The notes beneath the pieces are model-generated. The model did no database searches and was not told where the DNA came from. It saw only the letters and a program-made list of their open reading frames with translations. The position numbers were made by a program, and so were the translations under genes. From Acheta domesticus (Eukaryota; Arthropoda; Insecta; Orthoptera; Gryllidae), in contig JAHLJT010009436.1 of assembly GCA_031308135.1 (NCBI GenBank), forward strand, positions 140,142,303-140,206,302: a DNA stretch of 64,000 bases. The letters run 5' to 3'. Of this stretch, positions 32,857 to 43,434 are shown in pieces (position 1 is the stretch's first letter; each line of letters begins with the position of its first letter).

Positions 32857-34428
32857 TGTAGCGTTACCGAATACCAACTTCATTAAATTAGCATTAATTT
32901 CTACATTTCTCTGGCAATAATCTGCGAAAGGCGCCTCCGCTGGCGCCGGGGAATTTTTGGCGTGACTCCCCCCGCTCTAATTCGACACGCGCAGCTGCAC
33001 GCACCCTCCACGTGTTTGTCTTCCGGGAAGCGTTCCTTAAGGAAACTCACCCACCCCCTTCCAGCCCTTGGGCCGCCACCCAGTGGATGTCAACAAAAAT
33101 TAGGCTTGCCCTGGCCCACTTCTACGACGCATGTCTAGGCTTGCACGTGCGTCCAAGTAAACAATGTAAGACAGAGAGACTTGAGACAGAAGATACTGGA
33201 AATTTTCCATTAAAGATCCCTGTTCAAACGCCTTCAGCGAATGGACGAAGTAATTTCACTGCGCAGTTTCCTGTAGCCTATCGCCGAACGGGTTCAAAAT
33301 TGTAGTAGAACATTCTCGAACTTTAGAGATTTTTTTGGAGGGGGACCGAGGCAGCGAGCAGAAAGAAAGTAACATCCGAGAGGTATTCCGCTTGCGACTT
33401 TTGACTGAGTAGCATTCTGTTTTCAGCTTTTGGCTGAGTATCGCTCTGCTTTCGACTTTCGACTGCGGCGCTTGTTAATAAGACTTCGTGAAGACACTCT
33501 GTGACTGCCCTTCGGGGTCTTCACTTGATTTTATTTTGTGGCGAGACTTTTCAAGAGAAAGTTTATCTATCGGACTTGATCAATTTTCTGAACCATAGTT
33601 TTATCGGTTCAAGTTATTTAATGTGCCGTGCTTGGCCACGATTCGGTGAAATAAAACAATTGATTTGTTGAAGTAGACGTGATTATTAGTCTATCTTTGG
33701 CATAAGCACGCGGAAGTGATTGTGTTAATCGTCAAGATCGCCACGGCTTACGTCAATGCTCCTTCAAAGTGCTACCTGAAGGTGCCCGCTCGACCAGCTG
33801 AGAGGATCATTGTTCCCGGCCGCACAACCTCGGAGCGGCGCGCAGAACTGGAGACGACCTGACCGCCGCCACCCGCCTCCACCTCCGCCGCCACCGGGCC
33901 GCTCGGGCCCCCTTTCTGAGACGTCGCTTCGTTGAATGGGGCAATGACCACGAAAATCTCCAGACGGTGATGTGTACGACAGCTTCGCCGAAAGCGCTCA
34001 AATACCCCTCAGGCGCTACGGAATGAACTTTTGCAGTTAGCTCAAAACAAGCAGGGAAGGAAATATTTCAGGCCGCGCGTTGGCCATTAATAAAATTAGT
34101 CGTAGTTTTTTTGTGTAATGCATTTTGTCTGTTGTTGATTGTAATAATTTAATTTTAATTTCTCTTGTTTCGCTTATTTTGGTTTGCATTACGGGGAAAA
34201 CTCACGAGCTCGTGCGTGGTAGTGTAAGTCTAGGTTAATATTTTTTTAATCATTAAATTCTCTACGTTAACCTCATTCAGATATGTACTTTCTTGCTGAA
34301 ACAACAAGAAAGAACATATCCACTCGCCATCCCATTTCTTTCAGGCCACCTTTCTGCCACCTGAGCTAGCTGGAAGGCAAGGCGACCCACCTTCACTGTC
34401 ATTCGCGGAGACCGCGAGTGACGTGGCA
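32857..34428 (+). mobile_element. Probable solo LTR (Gypsy-type), second of two
   Basis: Starts TGTAGCGTTACCGA, ends GAGTGACGTGGCA, also flanked by ATAT (32853-32856, 34429-34432). Start motif, length (1.57 kb against 1.54 kb) and layout resemble the first. It has AATAAA near 33,650 and a hairpin ATGTACTTTCTTGCTG...CAACAAGAAAGAACAT near 34,280-34,320. Open frames inside are not genes. Confidence 0.5.
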
Positions 34429-34548
34429 ATATGTATATCGGAGTAAGCTATACATTACATATATCGTGATTTAATTGTGCAATAAATTGGATTAAAATCA
34501 TTCGAAATCAAAATGTGGGCTTGATTTGGGTGTGTAATCCGTACTTAC

Positions 34549-34650
34549 CTGAAGCTGTAAAGTTCAAATAATATCGTAATTGCCTGTCATCGTAGAGCCA
34601 ACAGTTGCCAGTTTGACCACACATTTCTCCCCACACTAAACATGCAGCAT
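34549..34650 (-). CDS. Oatp gene 2, coding exon 10
   Basis: 102 nt, acceptor TTCCACAG|ATGCTG, donor CTTCAG|GTAAGT, phase 1 to 1. It encodes DAACLVWGEMCGQTGNCWLY and DDRQLRYYLNFTASG, the family's D-x-[ST]-C-[LI]-x-W...C-G-x-x-G-N-C-x-x-Y-D loop before TM12. Confidence 0.94.
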
Positions 34651-35830
34651 CTGTGGAACAAGATATGTATTATTATATTTTTGGATATTTACAAATCGAA
34701 AATATGAAAATATCCATACGTATTTCGCACCTAGGTCTTTCTTTTTAATGTACTTGGGAGAGAATCTCACGTCTCGTGTGAGGTAATAAGTGAAAAGGGA
34801 TGAGACCAGGATAACTAGGGCTTTAGAATTTTATCACGCCGTTTGTCAAATAAAATGAAAGTAAATAAGAGGCGCGTCTAGAAAGCAAATTTCCCTAGAT
34901 CTTCAACAAAAAGAAACAGTTACAAATAAAAACTTTATTTTAACGGATACAGCACACGCTGCACTATTTTGCCTCACAATCACAACTAGAACTGAAAAAT
35001 GTGTCAACCGTGCCGTAGACGTCTGTCGCCTTAGATGGGTACCAGTATCTGGCAGCCCCCTGAAACTCTCTGCAAAACTGCATGCAAAACATTGTAAGAT
35101 TGGATAGAAATCGCTGAGGGCAACACTGGACCACTTGGTGGATTCAGTCGGCATGTTTAAGCACACAACTCGGCTCACAACAGGTCGTCTGCACAAGTTC
35201 GGCCTGGAGGTATTTGCACATCAACCCTATATTCTAGATCGTGCCCACAGCGAATTCCATATTTCTTACATTATCTAGCATTACGCCCATCACAGTGACG
35301 TAATGTTGCAAGTAGCTGTCAAACACTGGTACCTACCCCAATGGGCAGACTTATAAGACTTTGATATACAATTGAAAGTATGATAAATGTCTTAATTTTG
35401 ATGATGATTATGTGAAAAAACAGTGCAACTTATGCCCGCTTCAATAAAATTTTTCAATGAAATTGTGTTTTCTTTTTGTTGAAGACTTAAGGAAATTTAC
35501 TTTCTGGGTGCGCAGCATACCTTCATTGTAAAACCTGTCCCAATACTATTGATTCTCAAACACATTAATTTCCATAAGGATGAATTCATTTAGGTTAGAG
35601 CGGATCGTCGTACAATTCAAAATCACTGCTTCTAGCATCTCTGCATCACCTGCCTATTACTCTGTCTCTATCCACTCTACTATCCATTCTAAATGAATCC
35701 CAAATATTTGTAGTTAATCGGGAATATAGACAAGATTCAGCAATTTACAGTATCCCAGATCCCGTACAATTCATGTTATTGTAAATGAACAATGAAATAT
35801 AATAAACGAAGGAAGAATGATTCGTCTCAC
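34651..35830. other. Intron 9 of gene 2
   Basis: Holds one inverted-repeat element (34,874-35,513); nothing else recognised. Confidence 0.5.
34874..35513. mobile_element. Inverted-repeat DNA element, 640 bp
   Basis: Ends match in inverted orientation over ~40 bp (GAAAGCAAATTTCCCTAGAT.CTTCAACAAAAAGAAA against its partner at 35,467-35,513). No clear target duplication. A minus-strand 97-residue open frame inside is of unknown nature, perhaps transposase debris. Confidence 0.6.
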
Positions 35831-36092
35831 CGAGTAAAGACCCGTAGACGATGGGCCCAGGGAGGAAGGCGAGCGCGCAGAACAGGAACTCCCCCAAGGC
35901 CAAGGCCAGCGACTTATCTTCTTCGTCCACGCATCTGATCTGGATGAGCGTGTTGCCGGCCTTGCCCGAGGAGCCCAGCAGGCGCATGAGGCACTGCGTG
36001 GCGAGGAAGAGGCCGAAGTTGAAGGCGCAGTCGCGGGGGCACGGGCCCTCCACCACGAGCCCGTCGGCCGAGCACGCGCACGCCGAGAACAC
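35831..36092 (-). CDS. Oatp gene 2, coding exon 9 (Kazal-like loop, part 2; TM10-TM11)
   Basis: 262 nt, acceptor GCGCGCAG|GTGTTC, donor ACTCG|GTGAGA, phase 0 to 1. It encodes VFSACACSADGLVVEGPCPR with the remaining loop cysteines, TM10, then NTLIQIRCVDEEDKSLALAL, which matches the Oatp R-[CS]-V-x-[ED]-x-[DE]-K-S-[FL]-A motif, and LAFLPGPIVYGSLLG (TM11). Confidence 0.95.
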
Positions 36093-36558
36093 CTGCGCGC
36101 AACAAACGCACCTCGTAGCCTCCTCCATGAACATAGAATTTGCACAAATGGACGATTCTAGAAGTAGCAATTCATCCCCACATTGTGTAATAGTTCTTAT
36201 TTTACGATTTTTATTGATCTTATTTTGTGATTATTTTCTTTTGTAAAGAAAGTTTGCTTACGTTCCTAAATTTCAACAAACAATAGAAAGTGGAATAAAA
36301 GTAGATTATGTGACTGAAATATCTGTACAATTTATCCATTCAATCTTTCGTGAAATATTTGTTGTGTGTATTATCATAGGTAATATCACGAGTACTTAGG
36401 AAATTGTCGATAAATTTGAGAATTTCCAAAGCACGAGTGGTATTTAATAGGACTATTCCACGAATGAAATTACGCCCAACAGAGTTCCAAAATGCGCCAA
36501 ATGTTGAAAATAACTAAAAGCTGTGTTAAAATCAATGATGTTATGTTACAGTACATAT

Positions 36559-39014
36559 GAGCCATTCCACGTCAAATCGCGCAAGAGTTGACACGACATT
36601 TTTTAAAATGTACGATATTTTTTTTCTTAAATCTGGACATCAAAAAAAGAGACACGTATTTTTTTATTTGCCTGAAAATTGATTATTTGTGTAGTTATAG
36701 CCATATTAAATTTTGGAATTTACAGGTACTTCACAAAATAAGATCAACTATCTCTCCGAATGTACTAAATATAAAAATTTCTGGTTTGTGTCATTTAATA
36801 CTTTGAAATGTGCATTTTATTCCTCTGTAAATAAATTTTTCAAAAAAATTTTTTTCATTTTCAAAAATGTATTTTTTTTCAAAAAAAGTAAAATTTCTAT
36901 ATAAACTCGATGAGATAAAAATTAGAAAAAAATATAGACGTGTTCCTTGTTCAATTTTCTATAAAATACAACAAAAAAAAGTGGGCACTCCACACATACA
37001 GTTCTAAGAAAATCAATTGTAAGTATGAGGGCGCGCTCTGCCTATCCATGCACTAACGAGTTGTGTTCGGCCAGTCTTTGATGCAAGTGTTGAAGAACTA
37101 AAAAAAGAATGACCGTCTGCCTGATAAGGGTTTCAAGAGTTATTAGTATTTCACATGTTCACTCTGCCCCCAGAATGTATGGCAGTGTGTCATACATACT
37201 TTTGTAACATCGTGGGTGACTTGTGGGTCAACTATGTTCTGATGGGTGAAAGCGAAACTAATTGAAATACGAGACATTCCACGTCAAATCGCACTCGAAC
37301 TGACACGAATATTTTCAAAAAAATAAATGACACGAATATATGGCATTCATTCTGGACATCAAAAAAAGAGTCACGTGTTCCTTTATTTACCTGAAAATTG
37401 TTTATTTATGTAGTTTGGCCTATATTAAATTTTGAAATTTACGCGTACTTTGCAAAATATGATTAATGAACGCTCTGAATGTACTTAACATAAAATTATT
37501 GGTTTGTTTTGTTTAATTTTTTGATATGTGGATTTTATTCACCTGTAAATTACTTTCTCATAAAATAAATATTTCATTAAAAAATTGTAATTACTTTTAA
37601 AAAACGAAAATTTCCTTATGAACTCTCTCAGATTAAAATTTGAAAAAATAGGCATATTTCTTGTTCAATTTTCTATAAAACAACAAGAAAAAAGTGGGCA
37701 CTCAACACGTACAGATAAAAAAATCTATTGTAAGTATGGTATGCGGGCGCGTGGTTCCTGCCCTTGCACTAACGAATTGTGTTCGATCAGTCTTGGATAC
37801 TAATGCCAACGAACAATAAAAAGAAAGGCCCTCTGCCTGATTTGGGTTTCACGAAACATTAGTAAATCATATGTTCACTCTTTCCCCAGAAGGGATGGGT
37901 GACAGCATAACGAATGCTTTCCCTCGTGTCAACGAAACTAATTTTACTGCAGTCCCTGCGTCCTAGGGACCGGGTGTCCTCCTGACCTTGCTCGTGAAAT
38001 ACAATCGACCACTTGTCAAGGGACATGGTAAAATTTTCTCAAAATTAGTCGCAATACGCAATACTTATGAAGACAAGAGTGCTAGAATTTGTTCTGTGAA
38101 TCGTGTTTACACTGTGTATCATGAGTGGCGATCAGCGTATGAGATAGATGTTTCTATTGGCTGAAAAAAATGGAATTTTGTTCAGAATTGAAGTAGATTC
38201 GGTAAGGCATTAAAACTGTGTCTTGTGACGAAAGTTCAGGAATTCTATGGTACGCGAGTACTTGTATTTAAAGTGAGTTGTGAGGAACCAGAAAATTTCA
38301 AAATGCCAGTCAAAACCTGAGTCAAGAATCCGTCATTTCATTATTTATAAATTTATAAATTATTTATAAATATATTAATATTATTTATATGTATATTAAT
38401 ACACATAAATATTATTACTTATAAATTCAATCATGAAGTTTCACCACCTCAAGAAGTACTTAGATTACTGCTTCATCCAAAGAAACCGACGACCAGTAAC
38501 GCAAAAAACGTGTCTATTGCAGCAATCTATTACACACTGATTCGTAAAATATTAATATCTTTTAAAGTTACTGAGATCCCACTTTGATTTTTTCTGGATT
38601 TATTATCAATACTCTAGTGCGTTTATAAATATTTTAAAAAATTTTTTAGCTCATCGAGTTTACAAAAATATTCAATTTTCAAAATTTCAGTTTTTGAAAA
38701 AAATTGAAAATTAAAAAAATTAAATATTTTGCAAAATCTTAAAAATTAAACATGTTTTTAAGTTTCGAATGGAATTTGAACGGAATTTCTATAATTGGTG
38801 TATTCAAATATATGATATTTTTAAGTTAGTGATGCGCGTCATTTTTAGCAAATTTCATTATACAATATTTCCGAAAATAATAAAGTTAGAAAAAAATAAA
38901 AATACACGTGTTCACTTATTTCATCCATATAACAAATAGAAAAAATTAGAAAATAAATAAAAATATGAAGGTCAAATTTTGGTCTTTTTTGTGCGATTTG
39001 ACGTGGAATGGCTC
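36559..39014. mobile_element. 2.46-kb DNA element with perfect inverted ends and internal tandem duplication
   Basis: Ends GAGCCATTCCACGTCAAATC...GATTTGACGTGGAATGGCTC are perfect inverted repeats (27 bp if the flanking CATAT is included), with ATAT on both sides as a possible 4-bp target duplication. The left part is a direct duplication of ~700 bp (36,565-37,260 and 37,271-37,930, both starting ATTCCACGTCAAATCGC and both containing GGACATCAAAAAAAGAG and GTGGGCACTC). No transposase is recognised and the superfamily is open. Confidence 0.8.
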
Positions 39015-39482
39015 ATATGCGGTTTATTGGACATCGACATAGCGAACGATGTATTCCACCTACTATGGTAGATGAGACACAGTTTATGATTGGCTAGTAG
39101 GGAGAAGCGGTATGAAAAATCGGGTAGAAAAGGCGATAATGTTTTTCAGATACACCGCCCTGATAGGGGCATTCTGTATGTATATTTAAACATTCTTGGT
39201 TTTAATTTCACGAGTGGAATAGTCATGTCAATATGATTGTTCCGCTGGCATCTATTTACCAAAATAGATAAAGATGATATTTTAGAAAAACAAAATGACA
39301 AGACCAAATTTTGAAAAAAAATTGCATTATAAGAAATTTAATGAAATCTGTATCGATTTCGAGATGGTGTAACTACTCGATTATTTGCATTTGATTAAAT
39401 GTTTTTCTTCTGAACTTTTATGTTCTACTTTCGTCAAACTGCAATTGCGGCAATAATAGATGACAATAGGATGAGTTGAAAA

Positions 39483-39930
39483 ATGGACCGGAGAAGCAGG
39501 ATCAACAGAAGGGGAGAGAAAGGGGGAAAAGTGTGGAAGGGGGAGAGAGAAGGAGATGGAAGGGAGGGAGAAAAAGAGGGAGAGAGACAGGATAAGATTT
39601 AGTGAGAGAGAGGGGTAGCGAATGGGAGTAGAAAAGAGATGAGAGAGAGCCAAAGAAAGAGAAAAGGATGGAATGAGAGAGAATACAACTGAGAGAACGA
39701 GAGAAAGAGTGAGATAGAGAGACATAGGGTCGTTGGAGAAAGAGACGTGGAGAGGGGGAGAGAGCGAGGCACTGGAAGAGTGACAGGTTGAAGAAGAGCG
39801 ACCGATGATAAAGGAGGGAGGGAGAAGGACGGAGGAGACAAAAGAAAGATAAAGAGGGAGAGAGAGCGAAGGAGGGAATGGAGGGAGAAAGAGGTATGTG
39901 GGGGGGGGAGGGGAGGAAGGAAAAAATGCA
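39483..39930 (-). repeat. Long CT-rich (polypyrimidine) tract just after the exon 8 donor
   Basis: The transcribed-sense strand is almost pure CTCTCCCTTT-type sequence for ~440 nt beginning 9 nt past the exon 8 splice donor; the plus strand is GGGAGAGAGA. It accounts for the long open frame running on from exon 8, which is not coding. Confidence 0.9.
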
Positions 39931-39938
39931 ATGCTCAC

Positions 39939-40285
39939 AGTGGTGCCGTTGAGCAGCGCCTGCGCCGCGCCGCAACCCGCGTGGCACGGCGAGTAGAAGG
40001 TGGTGCCCGAGCTGAGCGCGCACACGGGCTCGTACTTGACGTCGGGCCCGCAGGCGCACACGGCGTTGCAGGCGGCCGTGAGGTTCCAGGCGCCGTCGCC
40101 GCCCACGCTGCCGTGCAGGTCGGGCTCCCCGCAGCTGAGGAAGGCCCACGAGAAGTGGCCCAACACGTCCACCACCTCCACGCACACGCTCCACGCGGCC
40201 AGCACGCGCGCACGCGGCTTGAACTTGGAGATGACGATGGCGGACGACGCGATGCCCAGGCCCGAGAACACCAGCCCCACTGAAC
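39939..40285 (-). CDS. Oatp gene 2, coding exon 8 (TM8-TM9 and Kazal-like loop, part 1)
   Basis: 347 nt, acceptor TGACGCAG|GTTCAG, donor ACCACT|GTGAGC, phase 1 to 0. It encodes GSVGLVFSGLGIASSAIVIS (TM8), KFKPRARVLAAW, TM9, then the extracellular loop with LTAACNAVCACGPDVKYEPV and CALSSGTTFYSPCHAGCGAA. The C-x-C...PVC...T-[FY]-x-SPCHAGC pattern is the Kazal-like domain of Oatp. GC content is very high. The first ~44 nt and the splice site are the unit of the tandem array lying directly upstream in the transcript. Reading open past the donor is intronic. Confidence 0.95.
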
Positions 40286-43200
40286 CTGCGTCACACCAAC
40301 CACATTCACCCATTCGACATTCAACGGGAAGGACAGGAAAATGGGATGCTCAAAACATATCTTCTTAAAATGGCTAATGAGACAGTGAACGACGCGATGC
40401 CTAGGCCCGAGAACACCAGCCCCACCGAACCTGCGTCACACCAACCACATTCAACCATTCGACATTCAACGGGAAGGACAGGAAAATGGGATGCTCAAAA
40501 CATATCTTCTTAAAATGGCTAATGAGACAGTGAACGACGCGATGCCTAGGCCCGAGAACACCAGCCCCACCGAACCTGCGTCACACCACAACACATTCAA
40601 CCATTCCACATTCAACGGGAAGGACAGGAAAATGGGATGCTCAAAACATATCTTCTTAAAATGGCTAATGAGACAGTGAACGACGCGATGCCTAGGCCCG
40701 AGAACACCAGCCCCACCGAACCTGCGTCACACCAACCACATTCACCCATTCGACATTCAACGGGAAGGACAGGAAAATGGGATGCTCAAAACATATCTTC
40801 TTAAAATGGCTAATGAGACAGTGAACGACGCGATGCCGAGGCCAGAGAACACCAGCCCCACCGAACCTGCGTCACACCACAACACATTCAACCATTCCAC
40901 ATTCAACGGGAAGGACAGGAAAATGGGATGCTCAAAACATATCTTCTTAAAATGGCTAATGAGACAGTAAACGACGCGATGCCTAGGCCCGAGAACACCA
41001 GCCCCACCGAACCTGCGTCACACCACAACACATTCAACCATTCCACATTCAACGGGAAGGACAGGAAAATGTGATGCTCAAAACATATCTTCTTAAAATG
41101 GCTAATGAGACAGTGAACGACGCGATGCCTAGGCCCGAGAACACCAGCCCCACCGAACCTGCGTCACACCACAACACATTCAACCATTCCACATTCAACG
41201 GGAAGGACAGGAAAATGGGATGCTCAAAACATATCTTCTTAAAATGGCTAATGAGACAGTGAACGACGCGATGCCTAGGCCCGAGAACACCAGCCCCACC
41301 GAACCTGCGTCACACCAACCACATTCACCCATTCGACATTCAACGGGAAGGGCAGGAAAATGGGATGCTCAAAACATATCTTCTTAAAATGGCTAATGAG
41401 ACAGTGAACGACGCGATGCCGAGGCCAGAGAACACCAGCCCCACCGAACCTGCGTCACACCAACCACATTCACCCATTCGACATTCAACGGGAAGGACAG
41501 GAAAATGGGATGCTCAAAACATATCTTCTTAAAATGGCTAATGAGACAGTGAACGACGCGATGCCTAGGCCCGAGAACACCAGCCCCACCGAACCTGCGT
41601 CACACCACAACACATTCAACCATTCCACATTCAACGGGAAGGACAGGAAAATGGGATGCTCAAAACATATCTTCTTAAAATGGCTAATGAGACAGTGAAC
41701 GACGCGATGCCTAGGCCCGAGAACACCAGCCCCACCGAACCTGCGTCACACCACAACACATTCAACCATTCCACATTCAACGGGAAGGACAGGAAAATGG
41801 GATGCTCAAAACATATCTTCTTAAAATGGCTAATGAGACAGTGAACGACGCGATGCCTAGGCCCGAGAACACCAGCCCCACCGATCCTGCGTTACACCAC
41901 AACACATTCAACCATTCCACATTCAACGGGAAGGACAGGAAAATGGGATGCTCAATACATATCTTCTTAAAATGGCTAATGAGACAGTGAACGACGCGAT
42001 GCCTAGGCCCGAGAACACCAGCCCCACCGAACCTGCGTCACACCAACCACATTCACCCATTCGACATTCAACGGGAAGGACAGGAAAATGGGATGCTCAA
42101 AACATATCTTCTTAAAATGGCTAATGAGACAGTGAACGACGCGATGCCTAGGCCCGAGAACACCAGCCCCACCGAACCTGCGTCACACCACAACACATTC
42201 ACCCATTCGACATTCAACGGGAAGGACAGGAAAATGGGATGCTCAAAACATATCTTCTTAAAATGGCTAATGAGACAGTGAACGACGCGATGCCTAGGCC
42301 CGAGAACACCAGCCCCACCGAACCTGCGTCACACCACAACACATTCAACCATTCCACATTCAACGGGAAGGACAGGAAAATGGGATGCTCAAAACATATC
42401 TTCTTAAAATGGCTAATGAGACAGTGAACGACGCGATGCCTAGGCCCGAGAACACCAGCCCCACCGAACCTGCGTCACACCACAACACATTCAACCATTC
42501 CACATTCAACGGGAAGGACAGGAAAATGGGATGCTCAAAACATATCTTCTTAAAATGGCTAATGAGACAGTGAACGACGCGATGCCTAGGCCCGAGAACA
42601 CCAGCCCCACCGAACCTGCGTCACACCAACCACATTCACCCATTCGACATTCAACGGGAAGGACAGGAAAATGGGATGCTCAAAACATATCTTCTTAAAA
42701 TGGCTAATGAGACAGTGAACGACGCGATGCCTAGGCCCGAGAACACCAGCCCCACCGAACCTGCGTCACACCACAACACATTCACCCATTCGACATTCAA
42801 CGGGAAGGACAGGAAAATGTGATGCTCAAAACATATCTTCTTAAAATGGCTAATGAGACAGTGAACGACGCGATGCCGAGGCCAGAGAACACCAGCCCCA
42901 CCGAACGTGCGTCACACCACAGCACATTCAACCATTCGACATTCAACAGGATAGACGGGAAAGCTGAAATGATGTCTGCTTAGACGTACTGTTGAGAATG
43001 TGCACAACACGAAGCTCACGCCTCAAGAACATCCGTCCCACCGAACGTACGTCACACCACACCTCATTCAGTCATTCATTGGGCATCCAACATTGCCGGT
43101 GGAGAATTGGGATGCAGAGAGAATATCTACTGAAATTTGAAGATGACGGTAGCGGTCGTTGCGAAGTTGATGCCAGAGAACCTCAGCCACATCGAATCTG

Positions 43201-43434
43201 CGTTACATCATAACAAAATCAATCAATCATTTGACATTCAAGAAGGCATACGTAGAATGTGATGCGCAAAGGGTGCTGCTTAAACTTGCAGATGAGAAAG
43301 TGGACGACACGATATCTAAGTCCGAGAACACTAGCCCGTCGAATGTACGTCACATCATAGTATGCTCATTAATATGGCAATCAACTGTGCGTACGAGGAA
43401 TCGTGATTTTCAAGCAGTGTCTATTTGTTCTTAG
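40246..43434 (-). repeat. 145/146-bp tandem array built from the intron 7/exon 8 junction
   Basis: Units recur at 40391, 40536, 40682, 40827, 40973, 41119, 41265, 41410, 41555, 41701, 41847, 41993, 42138, 42284, 42430, 42576, 42721 and 42867 (position of GACGCGATGCC), with the real exon 8 start as the zeroth copy at 40246. About three strongly diverged copies follow to 43,434. Each unit contains, on the minus strand, GGTTGGTGTGACGCAG| (the true 3' splice site) and then ~44 nt of exon 8, followed by intron-like sequence. Two unit types, 145 and 146 bp, are interspersed. Plus-strand 62-residue open frames are a by-product of repetition. Confidence 0.97.

Larger units (their letters stand above)
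25699..34548. other. Intron 10 of gene 2
   Basis: 8.85 kb of transposon debris between exons 11 and 10: a mariner-like element (26,366-28,749), a tandem GC-rich pair (28,990-29,320), an R1 copy (30,540-31,200) and two possible solo LTRs (31,202-34,428). No host exon is seen. 27,100-28,300 holds nothing I recognise. Confidence 0.6.
36093..39938. other. Intron 8 of gene 2
   Basis: Almost entirely filled by the inverted-repeat element at 36,559-39,014, with its outer partial inverted repeats (36,451 and 39,224), and by the purine/pyrimidine tract next to exon 8. No exon is seen. Confidence 0.6.

Noticed and set aside
39381..39931. Extension of the exon 8 reading frame by ~180 residues
   Set aside because: A good donor (ACCACT|GTGAGC) ends the exon and joins in frame to the Kazal loop part in exon 9; the extension is low-complexity Ser/Leu/Pro from a CT tract.
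40491..42573. Series of identical 62-residue plus-strand ORFs (MLKTYLLKMANETVND...)
   Set aside because: They are the tandem array read on the antisense strand; each stops within the unit and none has an independent gene context.
40246..43434. CRISPR-like array
   Set aside because: The whole 145/146-bp unit is repeated with no variable spacers, and the sequence is an exon/intron junction in animal DNA.
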